64,000 nucleotides of DNA from Arenibacter echinorum (GTDB lineage Bacteria > Bacteroidota > Bacteroidia > Flavobacteriales > Flavobacteriaceae). Where the stretch lies: positions 310,001-374,000 of the forward strand of contig NZ_QLLN01000006.1 in the NCBI RefSeq assembly GCF_003259375.1. The letters are read 5' to 3'. Each line of letters opens with the position of its first letter. Position 1 is the first letter of the stretch. The position numbers and the translations under genes are program-made. Shown one piece after another: positions 17,324 through 27,347 of the stretch. The notes beneath the pieces were generated by a model. That model searched no databases. It saw nothing but the letters and a program-made list of their open reading frames with translations, and was not told the origin of the DNA.

Positions 17324-19246
17324 ATGAAAAATACCATTTCGCATAGAGTAGCCGATTTTTTAAAAAATTTCCCACCCTTCAATGTCCTGGGCCAGACAGA
17401 CCTTGAAACCCTTGCCCAAGAAATTACCATTGTCTATAAGGAAAAGGATAATGTTATTTTTGCCGAAAACGACGAACCTCACCCCTTCTTCTATGTGGTG
17501 AACAAGGGTGCTGTTGCCCTTAAAAAAGGATCTGATAAGAGTATCATGGACATGTGCGATGAAGGAGATATATTTGGACTTAGACCCTTAATGGCCCAGG
17601 AGAATTACAAAATGACTGCAAAAGCACATGAAGAAAGCATCCTATACGCCATTCCAATCGACATATTTAAACCCTACGCCCAAAAAAATATAGCGGTTGG
17701 AAATTTCTTAATAGAAAGTTTCGCCTCCAATACAAGAAATCCCTATTCAAAAAGTCATCGCGGTAAATTGTATGACGAAGTGACCCTTATAAATCCTGTG
17801 GCTCCCGATACCCATGTACTGGATTTACAATCTGTACAGTATTCCAAAAAATTGGTGACCTGTACCCCAAACACCTCGGCCAAAACAATAGCCATGAGAA
17901 TGACCGAAAAAAAAGTTGGAGCCATGCTGGTAGTCAAGGACAAGATGCCAATCGGGATCATTACGGACAAAGATCTGCGGAACAATATTGTAACCGGCAA
18001 ATATCCCATTACCACAAAAGCCAAGGAAATAATGGTTTCCCCGGTAATCACCTACAACAAACACTTGACCATAACCCAGGCACAAATGGCCATGATGAAA
18101 AGTAATATCAGCCATTTATGTATCACCAAGGACGGCACACCCAACTCCAAGGCAATTGGAATACTATCCAAACATGATGTTATGGTGGCCTTGGGAAACA
18201 ACCCCGCAGTATTGATAAAAGCCATAAATAGGGCCAAGAAAATAAAATCGATAAAACAGATTAGAAAGAGTATTACACATCTTCTACAGGACTATTTGGA
18301 TCAAAATATCCCCATTAAATTGACTACCAAAATAATATCTGAACTTAATGACGCCTGCGTTAAGCAAATTATTAAACTATCCTTGGAGGAAATGCCAACA
18401 AAGCCTCCCGTAAAATTTGCATGGCTGGCACTTGGTAGCCAGGGACGGAGTGAACAACTCCTTCAGACCGATCAGGACAACGCCGTGGTCTTTGAAAATG
18501 TCCCTGAGGAAAAGCTCATAGAAACAACCGACTATTTTTTGAAGTTGTCCAAACTAATCAACAAAGGTTTGTTTGATATTGGATACGATTATTGCCCTGC
18601 AGAAATGATGGCATCCAATCCTAATTGGTGCTTGAGCCTGGATGAATGGAAAAAAACCATTTCGCATTGGATTATAAATCCAGGGACAGATGAAGTGTTG
18701 CTTTCTTCCATATTTTTCGATTATAACATTACCTATGGGGATGTGAATTTGGTAAATGAATTATCTGAACACATTTTTGAAGCCACCAAAAAATATCCCA
18801 TTTTCTATTTGCACCTAGCGAGCGGGGCCCTACAAAACCCTTCCCCAACGGGCTTTTTTAGACAACTATTGGTTGAGGAGGATGGGGAACATAAAGATTC
18901 TTTCGATCTAAAAAGACGGGCATTAATGCCTTTGACCGATGCGGCAAGAGTATTAATTTTATCGCATTCGGTCAAATCCATCAACAGTACCGCAGAGCGA
19001 TTTGAAAAACTGGCGGAACTGGAACCCAACAACGAGGAAATCTTTATGGCCTGTTCCTATGCCACCAGGGCCCTTTTAAAGTTTAGGACCAAACAAGGGC
19101 TGCTCCACAATGATTCCGGGAGGTATATTGCCATAGACAAATTGACCAAGGAAGAAAGAATTAAACTAAAAAGAACTTTTAAGACCATAAAGGAAATACA
19201 GGAATTGGTAAGTATTAGATTCAAAGTTTCAAACTTGTTGCGATGA
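17324..19246 (+). CDS. cNMP-binding/CBS/DUF294 nucleotidyltransferase-like protein
   Basis: 640 residues, cytosolic. Domain order: cyclic-nucleotide-binding (CAP_ED) at about 15-130, a CBS pair at about 175-300, a DUF294 nucleotidyltransferase-like domain at about 325-460, and a helical DUF294_C domain to the end. The NTase core carries LGSQGRSEQLLQTDQDNAVVFE, which keeps the GS...D-x-D pattern of the GlnD/pol-beta fold, so catalysis is plausible. Members are usually linked to acetate uptake or DnaQ-like genes in other phyla. Here the stop overlaps the start of a DnaQ-like exonuclease by 4 nt (ATGA). The substrate of nucleotidyl transfer is unknown. Confidence 0.85.
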   Translation: MKNTISHRVADFLKNFPPFNVLGQTDLETLAQEITIVYKEKDNVIFAENDEPHPFFYVVNKGAVALKKGSDKSIMDMCDEGDIFGLRPLMAQENYKMTAKAHEESILYAIPIDIFKPYAQKNIAVGNFLIESFASNTRNPYSKSHRGKLYDEVTLINPVAPDTHVLDLQSVQYSKKLVTCTPNTSAKTIAMRMTEKKVGAMLVVKDKMPIGIITDKDLRNNIVTGKYPITTKAKEIMVSPVITYNKHLTITQAQMAMMKSNISHLCITKDGTPNSKAIGILSKHDVMVALGNNPAVLIKAINRAKKIKSIKQIRKSITHLLQDYLDQNIPIKLTTKIISELNDACVKQIIKLSLEEMPTKPPVKFAWLALGSQGRSEQLLQTDQDNAVVFENVPEEKLIETTDYFLKLSKLINKGLFDIGYDYCPAEMMASNPNWCLSLDEWKKTISHWIINPGTDEVLLSSIFFDYNITYGDVNLVNELSEHIFEATKKYPIFYLHLASGALQNPSPTGFFRQLLVEEDGEHKDSFDLKRRALMPLTDAARVLILSHSVKSINSTAERFEKLAELEPNNEEIFMACSYATRALLKFRTKQGLLHNDSGRYIAIDKLTKEERIKLKRTFKTIKEIQELVSIRFKVSNLLR

Positions 19247-19908
19247 TAGATTTCTTTAAAAAAAAAGTAACCAACTATCCCGATTATTGGCTGGAATACG
19301 AGAAAAATTTCACCAAAAAACCAATTGAGGACCTCAGTTTGGTAAGATTCGTGGTCTTGGATACGGAAACTACAGGTTTCGATTATTTAAATGACAGGAT
19401 ACTCTGTATTGGCGCCCTAAGTTTGATCGACAAAAATATTGCCCTGAACCAGAGCTTGGAACTTTTTTTAAAGCAGGAGCATTACAATGCGGAAACTGCA
19501 AAAATTCATGGTATCCTTAAAAATGGTGGGGCCTACTGCATAAGTGAAAGTGCCGCTATAGAGGAATTGTTGGGGTTTTTAAAGAATGCTGTAATTGTAG
19601 CACACCATGCCATTTTTGACATTACAATGATCAACAGGGCGCTGGAAAGAAACGGGCTTCCAAGGTTAAGGAATAAAGTACTGGACACTTCACATCTTTA
19701 CAAAAAAACACTATTGAACTCCAATGTCTTCAAAAAGAAAGAGCACTATTCCTTGGATGAATTGGCCGAAAAGTTCGATATATCCAAGAAAGATAGGCAT
19801 ACCGCATTAGGCGATGCCTACATTACTGCCATCGCGTTCTTAAAAATTAGGAATCGATTGAAGGGCAAGGGACAACTAAAATTAAAAGACCTGTTGAAAA
19901 TGGGATAA
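19243..19908 (+). CDS. DnaQ-like 3'-5' exonuclease (DEDDh)
   Basis: 221 residues. All DEDDh exonuclease motifs are present: Exo I VVLDTETTGF (Asp, Glu), Exo II VAHHAIFDITMINR (Asp), Exo III DRHTALGDAY (His, Asp). It is annotated in many genomes as a pol III epsilon-like subunit, but the length and the coupling to the cNMP/CBS/NTase gene mark the accessory branch that pairs with DUF294 proteins. Translational coupling by a 4-nt overlap suggests joint action, perhaps trimming a nucleic acid that the partner modifies. It ends zero bases before the stop of convergent purC. Confidence 0.85.
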   Translation: MIDFFKKKVTNYPDYWLEYEKNFTKKPIEDLSLVRFVVLDTETTGFDYLNDRILCIGALSLIDKNIALNQSLELFLKQEHYNAETAKIHGILKNGGAYCISESAAIEELLGFLKNAVIVAHHAIFDITMINRALERNGLPRLRNKVLDTSHLYKKTLLNSNVFKKKEHYSLDELAEKFDISKKDRHTALGDAYITAIAFLKIRNRLKGKGQLKLKDLLKMG

Positions 19909-20865
19909 CTATTTTAAAGATGACAGGTACCCCAAAACATTTTTCTCAATTCTGGACTGTATATCAGATATGTCGGCCTTGATAAATTTTTCTCCGGTAA
20001 TATTTTCGTAAAGCTCAATGTAACGGTCCGAGACAGTTTGTATATAGTCATCGGTCATCTCAGGTACTACTTGTCCTTTTAGGCCTTGAAAGTTATTGCT
20101 TATCAACCATTGGCGCACGAATTCCTTGGACAATTGCTTTTGGGCCTCTCCCCTGTTTTGTCGTTCCCCGTAGCCTTGGGCATAAAAATAACGGGAAGAA
20201 TCAGGGGTATGGATTTCATCGATAAGTACAATTTTTCCATCCTTGGTTTTCCCAAATTCATATTTGGTATCCACTAAGATCAATCCCCTTTTAGCGGCAA
20301 TTTCCGTACCTCTTTGAAAGAGTGCCTTGGTATACTTTTCAAGAACCAAGTAATCTTCCTCGCTTACTATTTCCCTTTCCAAAATGCCTTCCCTGGAAAT
20401 ATCCTCATCATGGTCTCCCATTTCGGCCTTGGTTGCGGGGGTTATAATGGGAGCTGGAAACTTATCGTTTTCCGACATCCCATGGGGCATGGGAACACCA
20501 CATAGCATTCGTTTCCCCAGCTTGTATTCCCTGGCCGCATGTCCGGATAGATACCCCCTAATCACCATTTCCACCTTAAAGGGCTCGCAGGCAAACCCTA
20601 CAGCAACATTGGGATCTGGAGTGGCCATCAGCCAATTGGGAACTATATCAGCGGTATCCGCCATCATCTTGGTAGCAATCTGATTTAGTATTTGACCTTT
20701 ATACGGAATTCCTTTGGGCATAACTACGTCAAAAGCGGAAAGCCTATCCGTAGCCACCATTACCAAAATATTGTTTTCAAGATGATATACCTCCCTTACC
20801 TTTCCTTTGTACAAATGTTGTTGTCCCGGAAAGTTAAAATTTGTATCAATTATTGTATTACTCAT
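19909..20865 (-). CDS. purC: Phosphoribosylaminoimidazole-succinocarboxamide synthase (SAICAR synthetase)
   Basis: Joins CAIR and aspartate with ATP in purine synthesis. 318 residues from the ATG at 20865; an earlier ATG at 20892 would overlap phoH by 17 nt. The signatures [34 protein letters not shown] and [23 protein letters not shown] are all present, as in the longer eukaryote-like form used by Bacteroidota. It follows phoH closely (10 nt) and is probably co-transcribed. It is convergent with the exonuclease, with abutting stop codons. Confidence 0.95.
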   Translation of the reverse strand: MSNTIIDTNFNFPGQQHLYKGKVREVYHLENNILVMVATDRLSAFDVVMPKGIPYKGQILNQIATKMMADTADIVPNWLMATPDPNVAVGFACEPFKVEMVIRGYLSGHAAREYKLGKRMLCGVPMPHGMSENDKFPAPIITPATKAEMGDHDEDISREGILEREIVSEEDYLVLEKYTKALFQRGTEIAAKRGLILVDTKYEFGKTKDGKIVLIDEIHTPDSSRYFYAQGYGERQNRGEAQKQLSKEFVRQWLISNNFQGLKGQVVPEMTDDYIQTVSDRYIELYENITGEKFIKADISDIQSRIEKNVLGYLSSLK

Positions 20866-20875
20866 GCTGCAACTA

Positions 20876-21829
20876 TCAATTGTTATGCTCAATTCCTTTA
20901 TAGGCTTCGATAACCTTTTTAACCAATTTATGACGTATCACATCCTTATCGTCCAAATAAATAACTTCAATCCCCTCAATGTTCTGAAGAACCAATAAGG
21001 CCTCTTTTAATCCCGAAATCAGACGTCTTGGCAAATCAATTTGGCCAGGATCCCCATTGATTAAAAATTTAGCATTCTTTCCCATTCTTGTTAGGAACAT
21101 TTTCATTTGTGCATGGGTAGTGTTCTGGGCCTCGTCCAATATTACAAAGGCATTGTCCAAAGTCCTACCGCGCATAAAAGCCATAGGGGCTATCTGTATG
21201 GTGCCGTTCTCAATATAATGGGCCAATTTTTCCGGAGCTATCATGTCCCGTAAGGCATCGTATAATGGTTGCATATAGGGATCCAGCTTTTCTTTTAGAT
21301 CTCCTGGCAAAAAACCCAAATTCTCACCGGCCTCAACAGCGGGCCTCGTTAGTATTATCCGTTTTACCTGCTTCTCCTTTAAAGCTTTTACAGCCAAGGC
21401 CACTCCAGTATATGTTTTTCCAGTTCCTGCCGGTCCTACGGCAAATACCATATCATTGTTCCTAGCGGCATCCACCAATCTTCGCTGATTTACCGTTTGT
21501 GCCTTGATAAGCCTACCACTAACGCCATGGACCAGAACCTCACCACTGATTTCCGAGGACTCCAATACTTCCTGTCCATTGCTGGCCAGAAGTCGCTCAA
21601 TGCTGTTTTCATCCAACTTATTATACTTGGCATAGTGAGCGGTGAGCAAGTCGAACCTTCTGTCGAATTCGTCCAATAGGTCTTCGTCTCCATAGACCTT
21701 AATTTTGTTTCCACGGGCCACAATCTTAAGCTTGGGAAAATGCTTTTTCAGTAAATCTATGTTTTCATTATTCTGTCCAAAAAATTCCCTTGGGCTAATG
21801 TCTGTAAGTTCTATTATAAGTTCGTTCAA
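20876..21829 (-). CDS. phoH: PhoH-family ATPase
   Basis: 317 residues. Cytosolic P-loop ATPase with an N-terminal KH-like part (about 1-90) and a PhoH core. The Walker A motif is GPAGTGKT, with a Walker B-type [28 protein letters not shown] is the conserved PhoH box. Members are linked to RNA metabolism and are often near YbeY-type endonuclease genes, though none is seen here. It begins a short operon with purC and is divergent from the SAM hydrolase gene. Confidence 0.92.
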   Translation of the reverse strand: MNELIIELTDISPREFFGQNNENIDLLKKHFPKLKIVARGNKIKVYGDEDLLDEFDRRFDLLTAHYAKYNKLDENSIERLLASNGQEVLESSEISGEVLVHGVSGRLIKAQTVNQRRLVDAARNNDMVFAVGPAGTGKTYTGVALAVKALKEKQVKRIILTRPAVEAGENLGFLPGDLKEKLDPYMQPLYDALRDMIAPEKLAHYIENGTIQIAPMAFMRGRTLDNAFVILDEAQNTTHAQMKMFLTRMGKNAKFLINGDPGQIDLPRRLISGLKEALLVLQNIEGIEVIYLDDKDVIRHKLVKKVIEAYKGIEHNN

Positions 21830-21870
21830 AGAAGAGAGGTGTTATAAAGGATTAGATATGAAATATATAT

Positions 21871-21900
21871 TTTGGTTCGCTGATTTTTTGTGTAATTTTG
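21871..21900 (+). promoter_or_regulatory. Predicted sigma-A promoter of the SAM hydrolase/gldF operon
   Basis: TTTG at 21871-21874 and TAATTTTG at 21893-21900, with an 18-nt spacer, fit the Bacteroidota consensus. The first gene starts 60 nt downstream. Confidence 0.5.
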
Positions 21901-21959
21901 TTTAACAAACTTAAGTAAAAAAACAACTTACCAAACCAAAAACATATCAACAGTCCTAT

Positions 21960-22790
21960 ATGGCTATAATTACTTTAACTACTGATTTTGGACATAAAGA
22001 CCATTTTGTAGGCGCCATAAAAGGGACAATTTACAAGGAATTGTCAGATGCAAAAATTGTTGATATTTCTCATTCCATTGCGCCTTTCAATATTCAGGAA
22101 TGCGCCTATATCCTCAAAAATTCTTATAAAAATTTTCCTGATGGCAGTATCCATATCGTAGGTGTGGACTCAGAATTGACGCCAGAAAACCAACATATTG
22201 CGGTCTTGGTGGACAACCATTATTTTATAATGGCCAACAATGGGGTAATAGGGCTCATTATTTCTGAAATAGTGCCGGAAAAAGTGGTAGAAATTCAATT
22301 GCCCAATAGTATTGATAGTTCGTTTCCTGAAATGGATGTTTTTGTAAAAGCGGCAAGCCATATTGCTAGAGGTGGAAAATTGGAAGTAATAGGCAAGCCC
22401 TTTAAAGATCTTAAGGACCTTAGGGAGTTCAACCCAAGAATTTCCGATGACGGCAAGACGATATCCGGAAGTGTCATTTATATAGATAACTACGGCAATG
22501 TGGTAACCAACATTCAACAAAGTACCTTCAAATCCATAGGCAAGGGCAGACCTTTTGAACTACAAGCCCGTAATAAAAAAATAAAGGAGATCCACAAAAA
22601 ATACAGTGACATCATAAATTACAGTTTGGACAAAAGTCAGCGTAAATCCCCAGGGGAATTACTGGCTCTATTCAACTCTTCAGGTTATGTAGAAATCGCG
22701 ATTTACAAGAGCGACCTAAATACCGTGGGTGGGGCCTCTACCCTATTGGGTCTTGATTATAGGGATACTGTAATTATTAATTTTACTTAA
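21960..22790 (+). CDS. S-adenosyl-L-methionine hydrolase (DUF62, adenosine-forming)
   Basis: 276 residues. The N-terminus MAIITLTTDFGHKDHFVGAIKG and the following VDISHSIAPFNIQECAYIL are the hallmarks of the SAM hydroxide adenosyltransferase/fluorinase fold, with the conserved Asp in TTDFG. The C-terminal barrel ends in GYVEIAIYKSDL. Predicted reaction: SAM + water to adenosine + methionine. The physiological role in Bacteroidota is not settled; the gene is a near-constant neighbour upstream of gldF in flavobacteria. It starts the operon leading to gldFG. Confidence 0.88.
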   Translation: MAIITLTTDFGHKDHFVGAIKGTIYKELSDAKIVDISHSIAPFNIQECAYILKNSYKNFPDGSIHIVGVDSELTPENQHIAVLVDNHYFIMANNGVIGLIISEIVPEKVVEIQLPNSIDSSFPEMDVFVKAASHIARGGKLEVIGKPFKDLKDLREFNPRISDDGKTISGSVIYIDNYGNVVTNIQQSTFKSIGKGRPFELQARNKKIKEIHKKYSDIINYSLDKSQRKSPGELLALFNSSGYVEIAIYKSDLNTVGGASTLLGLDYRDTVIINFT

Positions 22791-22803
22791 ATACAATGAA
22801 CAA

Positions 22804-23100
22804 ATGTTGGTAAGAATTGTAAAATTAACCTTCAAAAAGGAAAATATTGCTAGTTTTGAGGCCATCTTTGAAAACAATAAAAAGAAAATCCGACAGGCGG
22901 AGGGCTGCACCTTTTTAGAACTGTTGCAGAGCAAGGAAGATAATAATATATTTTTCACATACAGTTATTGGAATAGCGCTACCGATTTGGAAAACTATAA
23001 AAATTCGGAATTTTTCAAAAGCGTCTGGGGGAAGACCAAACAATTATTCGAGGACAAACCAGAAGCTTGGAGCCTAATAAAGAAGGAAACGATTAACTAA
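22804..23100 (+). CDS. Antibiotic biosynthesis monooxygenase (ABM)-domain protein
   Basis: 98 residues, one dimeric alpha-beta ABM domain: it starts MLVRIVKLTFKKENIASFEAIF and has AEGCTFLELLQSKED then FFTYSYWNSATDLENYKNSEFF. It has no heme or flavin motif of its own. Such proteins act as quinol monooxygenases or in heme or aldehyde handling. It lies 13 nt after the SAM hydrolase and 6 nt before gldF, so it belongs to that operon. Confidence 0.8.
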   Translation: MLVRIVKLTFKKENIASFEAIFENNKKKIRQAEGCTFLELLQSKEDNNIFFTYSYWNSATDLENYKNSEFFKSVWGKTKQLFEDKPEAWSLIKKETIN

Positions 23101-23106
23101 ACATAC

Positions 23107-23838
23107 ATGATTGCCATATTTAAAAGAGAAATACAATCATTTTTTACCTCACCCATAGGTTATCTGGTCATAGGATTATTTTTAGTGCTCAACGGGTTAT
23201 TTCTTTGGGTATTTAAGGGACCTTTTAATATTTTTGAATACGGCTTTGCCGATCTGGGCAATTTCTTTCTCCTTTCCCCTTGGGTCTTTCTTTTTCTTAT
23301 CCCCGCCATTACTATGAAAAGTTTTTCGGAGGAAAAAAAACTAGGCACTTTGGAGCTTCTTTTTATAAAACCTATCTCCTTATGGGAAACGGTTATAGGA
23401 AAGTTTTTGGGTACCTTTTGTCTGGCCTTGATTGCGATATTGCCTACACTTCTATACGTGTATACCATTTCCCAATTGGGTGTCACCATAGGCAATTTGG
23501 ATATGGGTATGGTGTTGGGATCTTATTTTGGACTTTTATTTTTAATTGCAAGTTATACCACTATTGGATTATTTGCCTCTACCCTATCCGAAAACCAAAT
23601 AGTGGCCTTTATAATTGGTATGGTGCTGTGCTTTATTATGCTGTACGGTTTTGAAAGTCTGGCCACAATTTTGCCCAACGGTCCCATGATACTTTTTGTG
23701 GAACAAATTGGAATGAAGGCTCATTTTGAAAGTATAGCCAGGGGCGTATTGGATACAAGGGATATTATTTATTTCACAAGTCTTACCCTATTCTTTCTCT
23801 TCCTGACCGTTAATCAACTAAAAAACCAAAATAGATAA
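23107..23838 (+). CDS. gldF: Gliding-motility ABC transporter permease GldF
   Basis: 243 residues and six predicted helices of an ABC-2 type permease. The sequence opens MIAIFKREIQSFFTSPIGYLVIG and includes FSEEKKLGTLELLFIKPIS, the cytoplasmic ABC-2 motif. GldF works with GldA (ATPase, not in this window) and GldG in gliding, and is also found in non-gliding flavobacteria. Its stop overlaps the gldG start by one base (TAATG), so the two are translationally coupled. Confidence 0.9.
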   Translation: MIAIFKREIQSFFTSPIGYLVIGLFLVLNGLFLWVFKGPFNIFEYGFADLGNFFLLSPWVFLFLIPAITMKSFSEEKKLGTLELLFIKPISLWETVIGKFLGTFCLALIAILPTLLYVYTISQLGVTIGNLDMGMVLGSYFGLLFLIASYTTIGLFASTLSENQIVAFIIGMVLCFIMLYGFESLATILPNGPMILFVEQIGMKAHFESIARGVLDTRDIIYFTSLTLFFLFLTVNQLKNQNR

Positions 23839-25502
23839 TGAAGAAAGGTTTGTTATCTATTATTAAGGCTGTTGTACTATTGCTGGTCGTAAATATTCTG
23901 GCCAGTTTTTTCTACTCAAGAATAGATCTTACAGAAGACAATAGATATACCCTTTCCAAGGCGGCATTAAATTCTGTTGGGGACTTTAGATCCCCGGTAA
24001 TAATCGATATTCTGTTAGATGGAAATCTTCCTCCCGAATTTATAAAATTGAAAGTGGAAACCAGGCAGCTATTAGAGGAATTTGCGTCGGAAAATAAGAA
24101 TATAAAGTTCAATTTCGTAAATCCGCTTGAAGGTGCCTCTCAAATTGATGGCGTTATCACAGATTTACAGGCATTGGGCCTTACCCCCACCAACGTTACC
24201 GTTGAACAGAATGGAAAAGTCTCCCAAGAGATTATCTTTCCCTGGGCCATGATCAATTATAACAACAGCACGGTAAAAGTACCCTTGTTAAAAAATAAAC
24301 TTGGTGCCACCACGGAAGAGCGGGTAAACAATTCCGTTCAACATTTGGAATATGCCTTTGCAGATGCCTTTACAAAGTTGAACATCAAGGAAAAGAAAAA
24401 AATTGCCATCATTAAGGGCAATGGAGAGTTGGGCGATATTTTCATGGCAGATTATCTGACCACCATAAAGGATTATTACAACATTGGCGCCATTACCTTG
24501 GACTCGGTGGCAACCAATCCAGAAAAGGTATTGGAACAACTAAAAAGCTTTGATCTTGCCATCATTGCAAAGCCTACAGAGGCCTTTACCGATGAAGAGA
24601 AATTTATTCTGGATCAATATATTACCGGGGGAGGCAAATCGCTTTGGCTCATAGATCAGGTAGCTATGGAACTGGATAGCCTCTTCAACGAAGAAGGTAC
24701 CGCCATGGCTCTACCACGAAATCTTAACCTAAACGATTTCTTCTTTAAATATGGGATTCGATTAAATACTGATCTTGTCAACGACCTTTATTTTACCCAA
24801 ATAGTTTTGGCGTCCGGAGAGGGAAACAGTTCCCAATACAACCCCGTTCCCTGGTATTACAACCCAATGGTCTTTTCCAAAAACGACCATCCCATAAACA
24901 ACAATTTGGAAGCGGTAAGGTTCCAGTTCACAGGTAGTTTGGATACCCTGGCCAGTGATTACAACAAACAGATCCTACTCAGTAGCTCTCCACTATCCAA
25001 AACCGAGGGAGTCCCAAAACCAATTCAATTGGATATTATAAATACGCCACCGGATAAGGACTTATATAATGATGGAAATAAGATATTGGGGGTATTGGTC
25101 GAAGGTGCCTTCAAATCTACTTTCCTGAACCGTGTAAATCCGCTAAAGCTGGATAAAATAGTGGATCAAGGCCCTGAAAACAAAATGATAGTGCTTCCGG
25201 ACGGTGATCTTATAAGAAACCAGGTCCGAAATGGCCGACCTTTGGAATTGGGTTATGATAAATGGACAAACAACTTTTTTGGCAACAAAGAATTTCTCAT
25301 AAATTGCCTTAATTACCTCTTGGACGATACCGGACTTATAAACATTCGGAACAAGAAAGTAACTATCCCTTTCTTGGATGAGGAAAAAATTAATGACCAA
25401 AAAACCAAATGGCAGTTGATTAATATTGGCCTACCCCTGTGTTTGACCTTTATTTTTGGGTTCCTGATTCACACTATTCGAAAGAAAAAATATGGGGTAT
25501 AA
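23838..25502 (+). CDS. gldG: Gliding-motility-associated ABC transporter substrate-binding protein GldG
   Basis: 554 residues. One N-terminal membrane helix (about 8-28), a large periplasmic part of the ABC_transp_aux type (YTLSKAALNSVGDFRSPVII, FVNPLEG), and a C-terminal helix ending HTIRKKKYGV in the cytosol. This is the usual GldG layout. It works with GldF and GldA in motility or type-IX secretion-linked functions. The operon runs SAM hydrolase, ABM protein, gldF, gldG. No terminator is seen after it; dnaN follows 146 nt downstream. Confidence 0.9.
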   Translation: MKKGLLSIIKAVVLLLVVNILASFFYSRIDLTEDNRYTLSKAALNSVGDFRSPVIIDILLDGNLPPEFIKLKVETRQLLEEFASENKNIKFNFVNPLEGASQIDGVITDLQALGLTPTNVTVEQNGKVSQEIIFPWAMINYNNSTVKVPLLKNKLGATTEERVNNSVQHLEYAFADAFTKLNIKEKKKIAIIKGNGELGDIFMADYLTTIKDYYNIGAITLDSVATNPEKVLEQLKSFDLAIIAKPTEAFTDEEKFILDQYITGGGKSLWLIDQVAMELDSLFNEEGTAMALPRNLNLNDFFFKYGIRLNTDLVNDLYFTQIVLASGEGNSSQYNPVPWYYNPMVFSKNDHPINNNLEAVRFQFTGSLDTLASDYNKQILLSSSPLSKTEGVPKPIQLDIINTPPDKDLYNDGNKILGVLVEGAFKSTFLNRVNPLKLDKIVDQGPENKMIVLPDGDLIRNQVRNGRPLELGYDKWTNNFFGNKEFLINCLNYLLDDTGLINIRNKKVTIPFLDEEKINDQKTKWQLINIGLPLCLTFIFGFLIHTIRKKKYGV

Positions 25503-25648
25503 GTGTTGATAAGTTTGTTTCCTTAAAAAGGACATTTAAAATATCTTTGTTTTGACCGTGATTCAAGGAATATTACGGATTCAAACAGATATTCGAACAC
25601 TGTTTTAGGTTGTACAATAATGTAGATTCCTTAAAAAAAAATAAACTA

Positions 25649-26767
25649 ATGAAATTTATAGTATCTAGCACTTATTTACTAAAACAACTCCAAGTTTTAG
25701 GTGGGGTTATCAATAACAGCAATACCTTACCTATTCTAGACAATTTTCTCTTCGATTTAAATCAAAAAGAACTCACTGTTTCGGCTTCCGATCTTGAAAC
25801 TACAATGAGCTCTGTATTGGAAGTAGATTCGGACAATGAGGGAACCATTGCGGTTCCAGCAAAACTGTTGTTGGAAATCTTAAAAACCTTTCCAGAACAG
25901 CCCTTGACTTTTGTTGTTGAGGATAACAATACAGTGGAAATCAGCTCTAACCACGGTAAATATGCCTTGGCATACGCGGACGGTGCAGAATTTCCAAAAT
26001 CGGTTGAATTATCAAACCCATCTTCTACAACAGTACTAGGAGATATATTGGCAACAGCCATCAACAAAACAATTTTTGCTGCCGGAAATGATGATCTGAG
26101 ACCTGTCATGAGCGGAGTCTTTTTTCAATTTTCCCCTGAAAGTTTAACCTTCGTCGCTACCGATGCCCATAAATTGGTAAAATATCAACGTACAGATGTT
26201 AAGGCTTCCAAAGTGGCCGAATTTATAATGCCCAAAAAACCGCTTAATTTATTAAAGGGGATTTTATCGGGCAGCGAAACGGAAGTGCTGATAGAGTACA
26301 ATGAAAGCAATGCCAAATTCAGTTTTGAGAATACCATCCTGATCTGTAGATTGATCGATGGTAAATACCCGAATTACGAAGCGGTTATTCCTAAGGAAAA
26401 TCCAAACAAACTATCCATAGCCCGAAACCAACTTTTAAGTTCGGTTAGAAGGGTTTCCATATTCTCCAATAAGACGACACACCAAATAAGATTAAAAATT
26501 GCAGGTGCGGAACTTAATATCTCTGCTGAGGATATAGATTACAGCAATAAGGCGGAGGAAAGGTTGACCTGTTCTTACCAGGGTGATGATATGCAGATAG
26601 GGTTTAACTCAAGGTTTCTGGTGGAAATGTTGAACAACCTTACGTCGGATGACGTGCAATTGGAAATGAGCCTTCCCAATAGGGCTGGAATCCTTACCCC
26701 AATTGACGGTTTGGACGAAGGCGAAAATGTGACCATGTTGGTAATGCCAGTCATGTTGAACAGTTAG
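25649..26767 (+). CDS. dnaN: DNA polymerase III beta subunit (sliding clamp)
   Basis: 372 residues from MKFIVSSTYLLKQLQVL; an ATG 13 codons upstream is in frame but outside the family start. Three clamp domains (about 1-120, 125-245, 250-372), with VAPAKLL-like and FVATDAHKLVKY (domain 2) signatures and a C-terminal LVMPVMLNS, like the M-P-M-R/L end of clamps. It forms the ring that tethers the replicase to DNA. A -7-like TATCTTTG is at 25542-25549. It lies away from dnaA, as is normal in Bacteroidota. Confidence 0.96.
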   Translation: MKFIVSSTYLLKQLQVLGGVINNSNTLPILDNFLFDLNQKELTVSASDLETTMSSVLEVDSDNEGTIAVPAKLLLEILKTFPEQPLTFVVEDNNTVEISSNHGKYALAYADGAEFPKSVELSNPSSTTVLGDILATAINKTIFAAGNDDLRPVMSGVFFQFSPESLTFVATDAHKLVKYQRTDVKASKVAEFIMPKKPLNLLKGILSGSETEVLIEYNESNAKFSFENTILICRLIDGKYPNYEAVIPKENPNKLSIARNQLLSSVRRVSIFSNKTTHQIRLKIAGAELNISAEDIDYSNKAEERLTCSYQGDDMQIGFNSRFLVEMLNNLTSDDVQLEMSLPNRAGILTPIDGLDEGENVTMLVMPVMLNS

Positions 26768-26822
26768 AAATAAAAATTCAACTCAATTGTTGAATTCAAA
26801 ATACACCCCACTCTTTCACTAT

Positions 26823-26859
26823 AAAAAAAGCCGTATCTCATTTGAAATACGGCTTTTTT
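26823..26859. terminator. Bidirectional terminator between dnaN and the DUF4870 gene
   Basis: GCCGTAT / ATACGGC stem with an A7 run before and a T6 run after. It stops dnaN on the plus strand and the DUF4870 gene on the minus strand. Confidence 0.9.
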
Positions 26860-26879
26860 GTCCCAAACATGTTTACTAA

Positions 26880-27218
26880 CTACACAAACTTTATGCTCAG
26901 GGGATAATGAGGTTTTTCACCGTTGGATACCTTAATGGCATTGACAATAGGAAAGACGAAACAGAGCACTGCTATCGCAATAATTCCTAATATCCCAATA
27001 CCAAGAAGTAAAATCATCGGGATGCAAATTAGGATATATAGGAACATGCTGATCTGGAAGTTGATAATCGACTTTCCATTTTCATCCATATTCATGACGG
27101 TATCCCTTTGTGTTAGCCACAGGACCAAAGGAACTATAAATCCCCCAAATCCAGTTACTATATCCAGTAATTGACTTAAATGGGTCAACACGAGTAATTG
27201 TCTGTTTTCCGCCTTCAT
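26880..27218 (-). CDS. DUF4870 membrane protein
   Basis: 112 residues, two to three membrane helices. The family pattern is clear: LTHLSQLLDIVTGFGGFIVPLVLWL at the start, then NMDENGKSIINFQISMFLYI (the conserved K-x-x-x-N-F-Q) and AIKVSNGEKPHYPLSIKFV at the end. The role is unknown; family members are small inner-membrane proteins. Single gene. Confidence 0.88.
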   Translation of the reverse strand: MKAENRQLLVLTHLSQLLDIVTGFGGFIVPLVLWLTQRDTVMNMDENGKSIINFQISMFLYILICIPMILLLGIGILGIIAIAVLCFVFPIVNAIKVSNGEKPHYPLSIKFV

Positions 27219-27347
27219 GATTTATCTTTCTTAATGCTCATAAATAGAAACCCCGAACCGAAATTTCTACTATTGCCAAGTTGTTATATAAATAGGACGA
27301 GCAAATCATGAATATGTTACATAGAAAGGCAGAATATCTGTCAGGAC

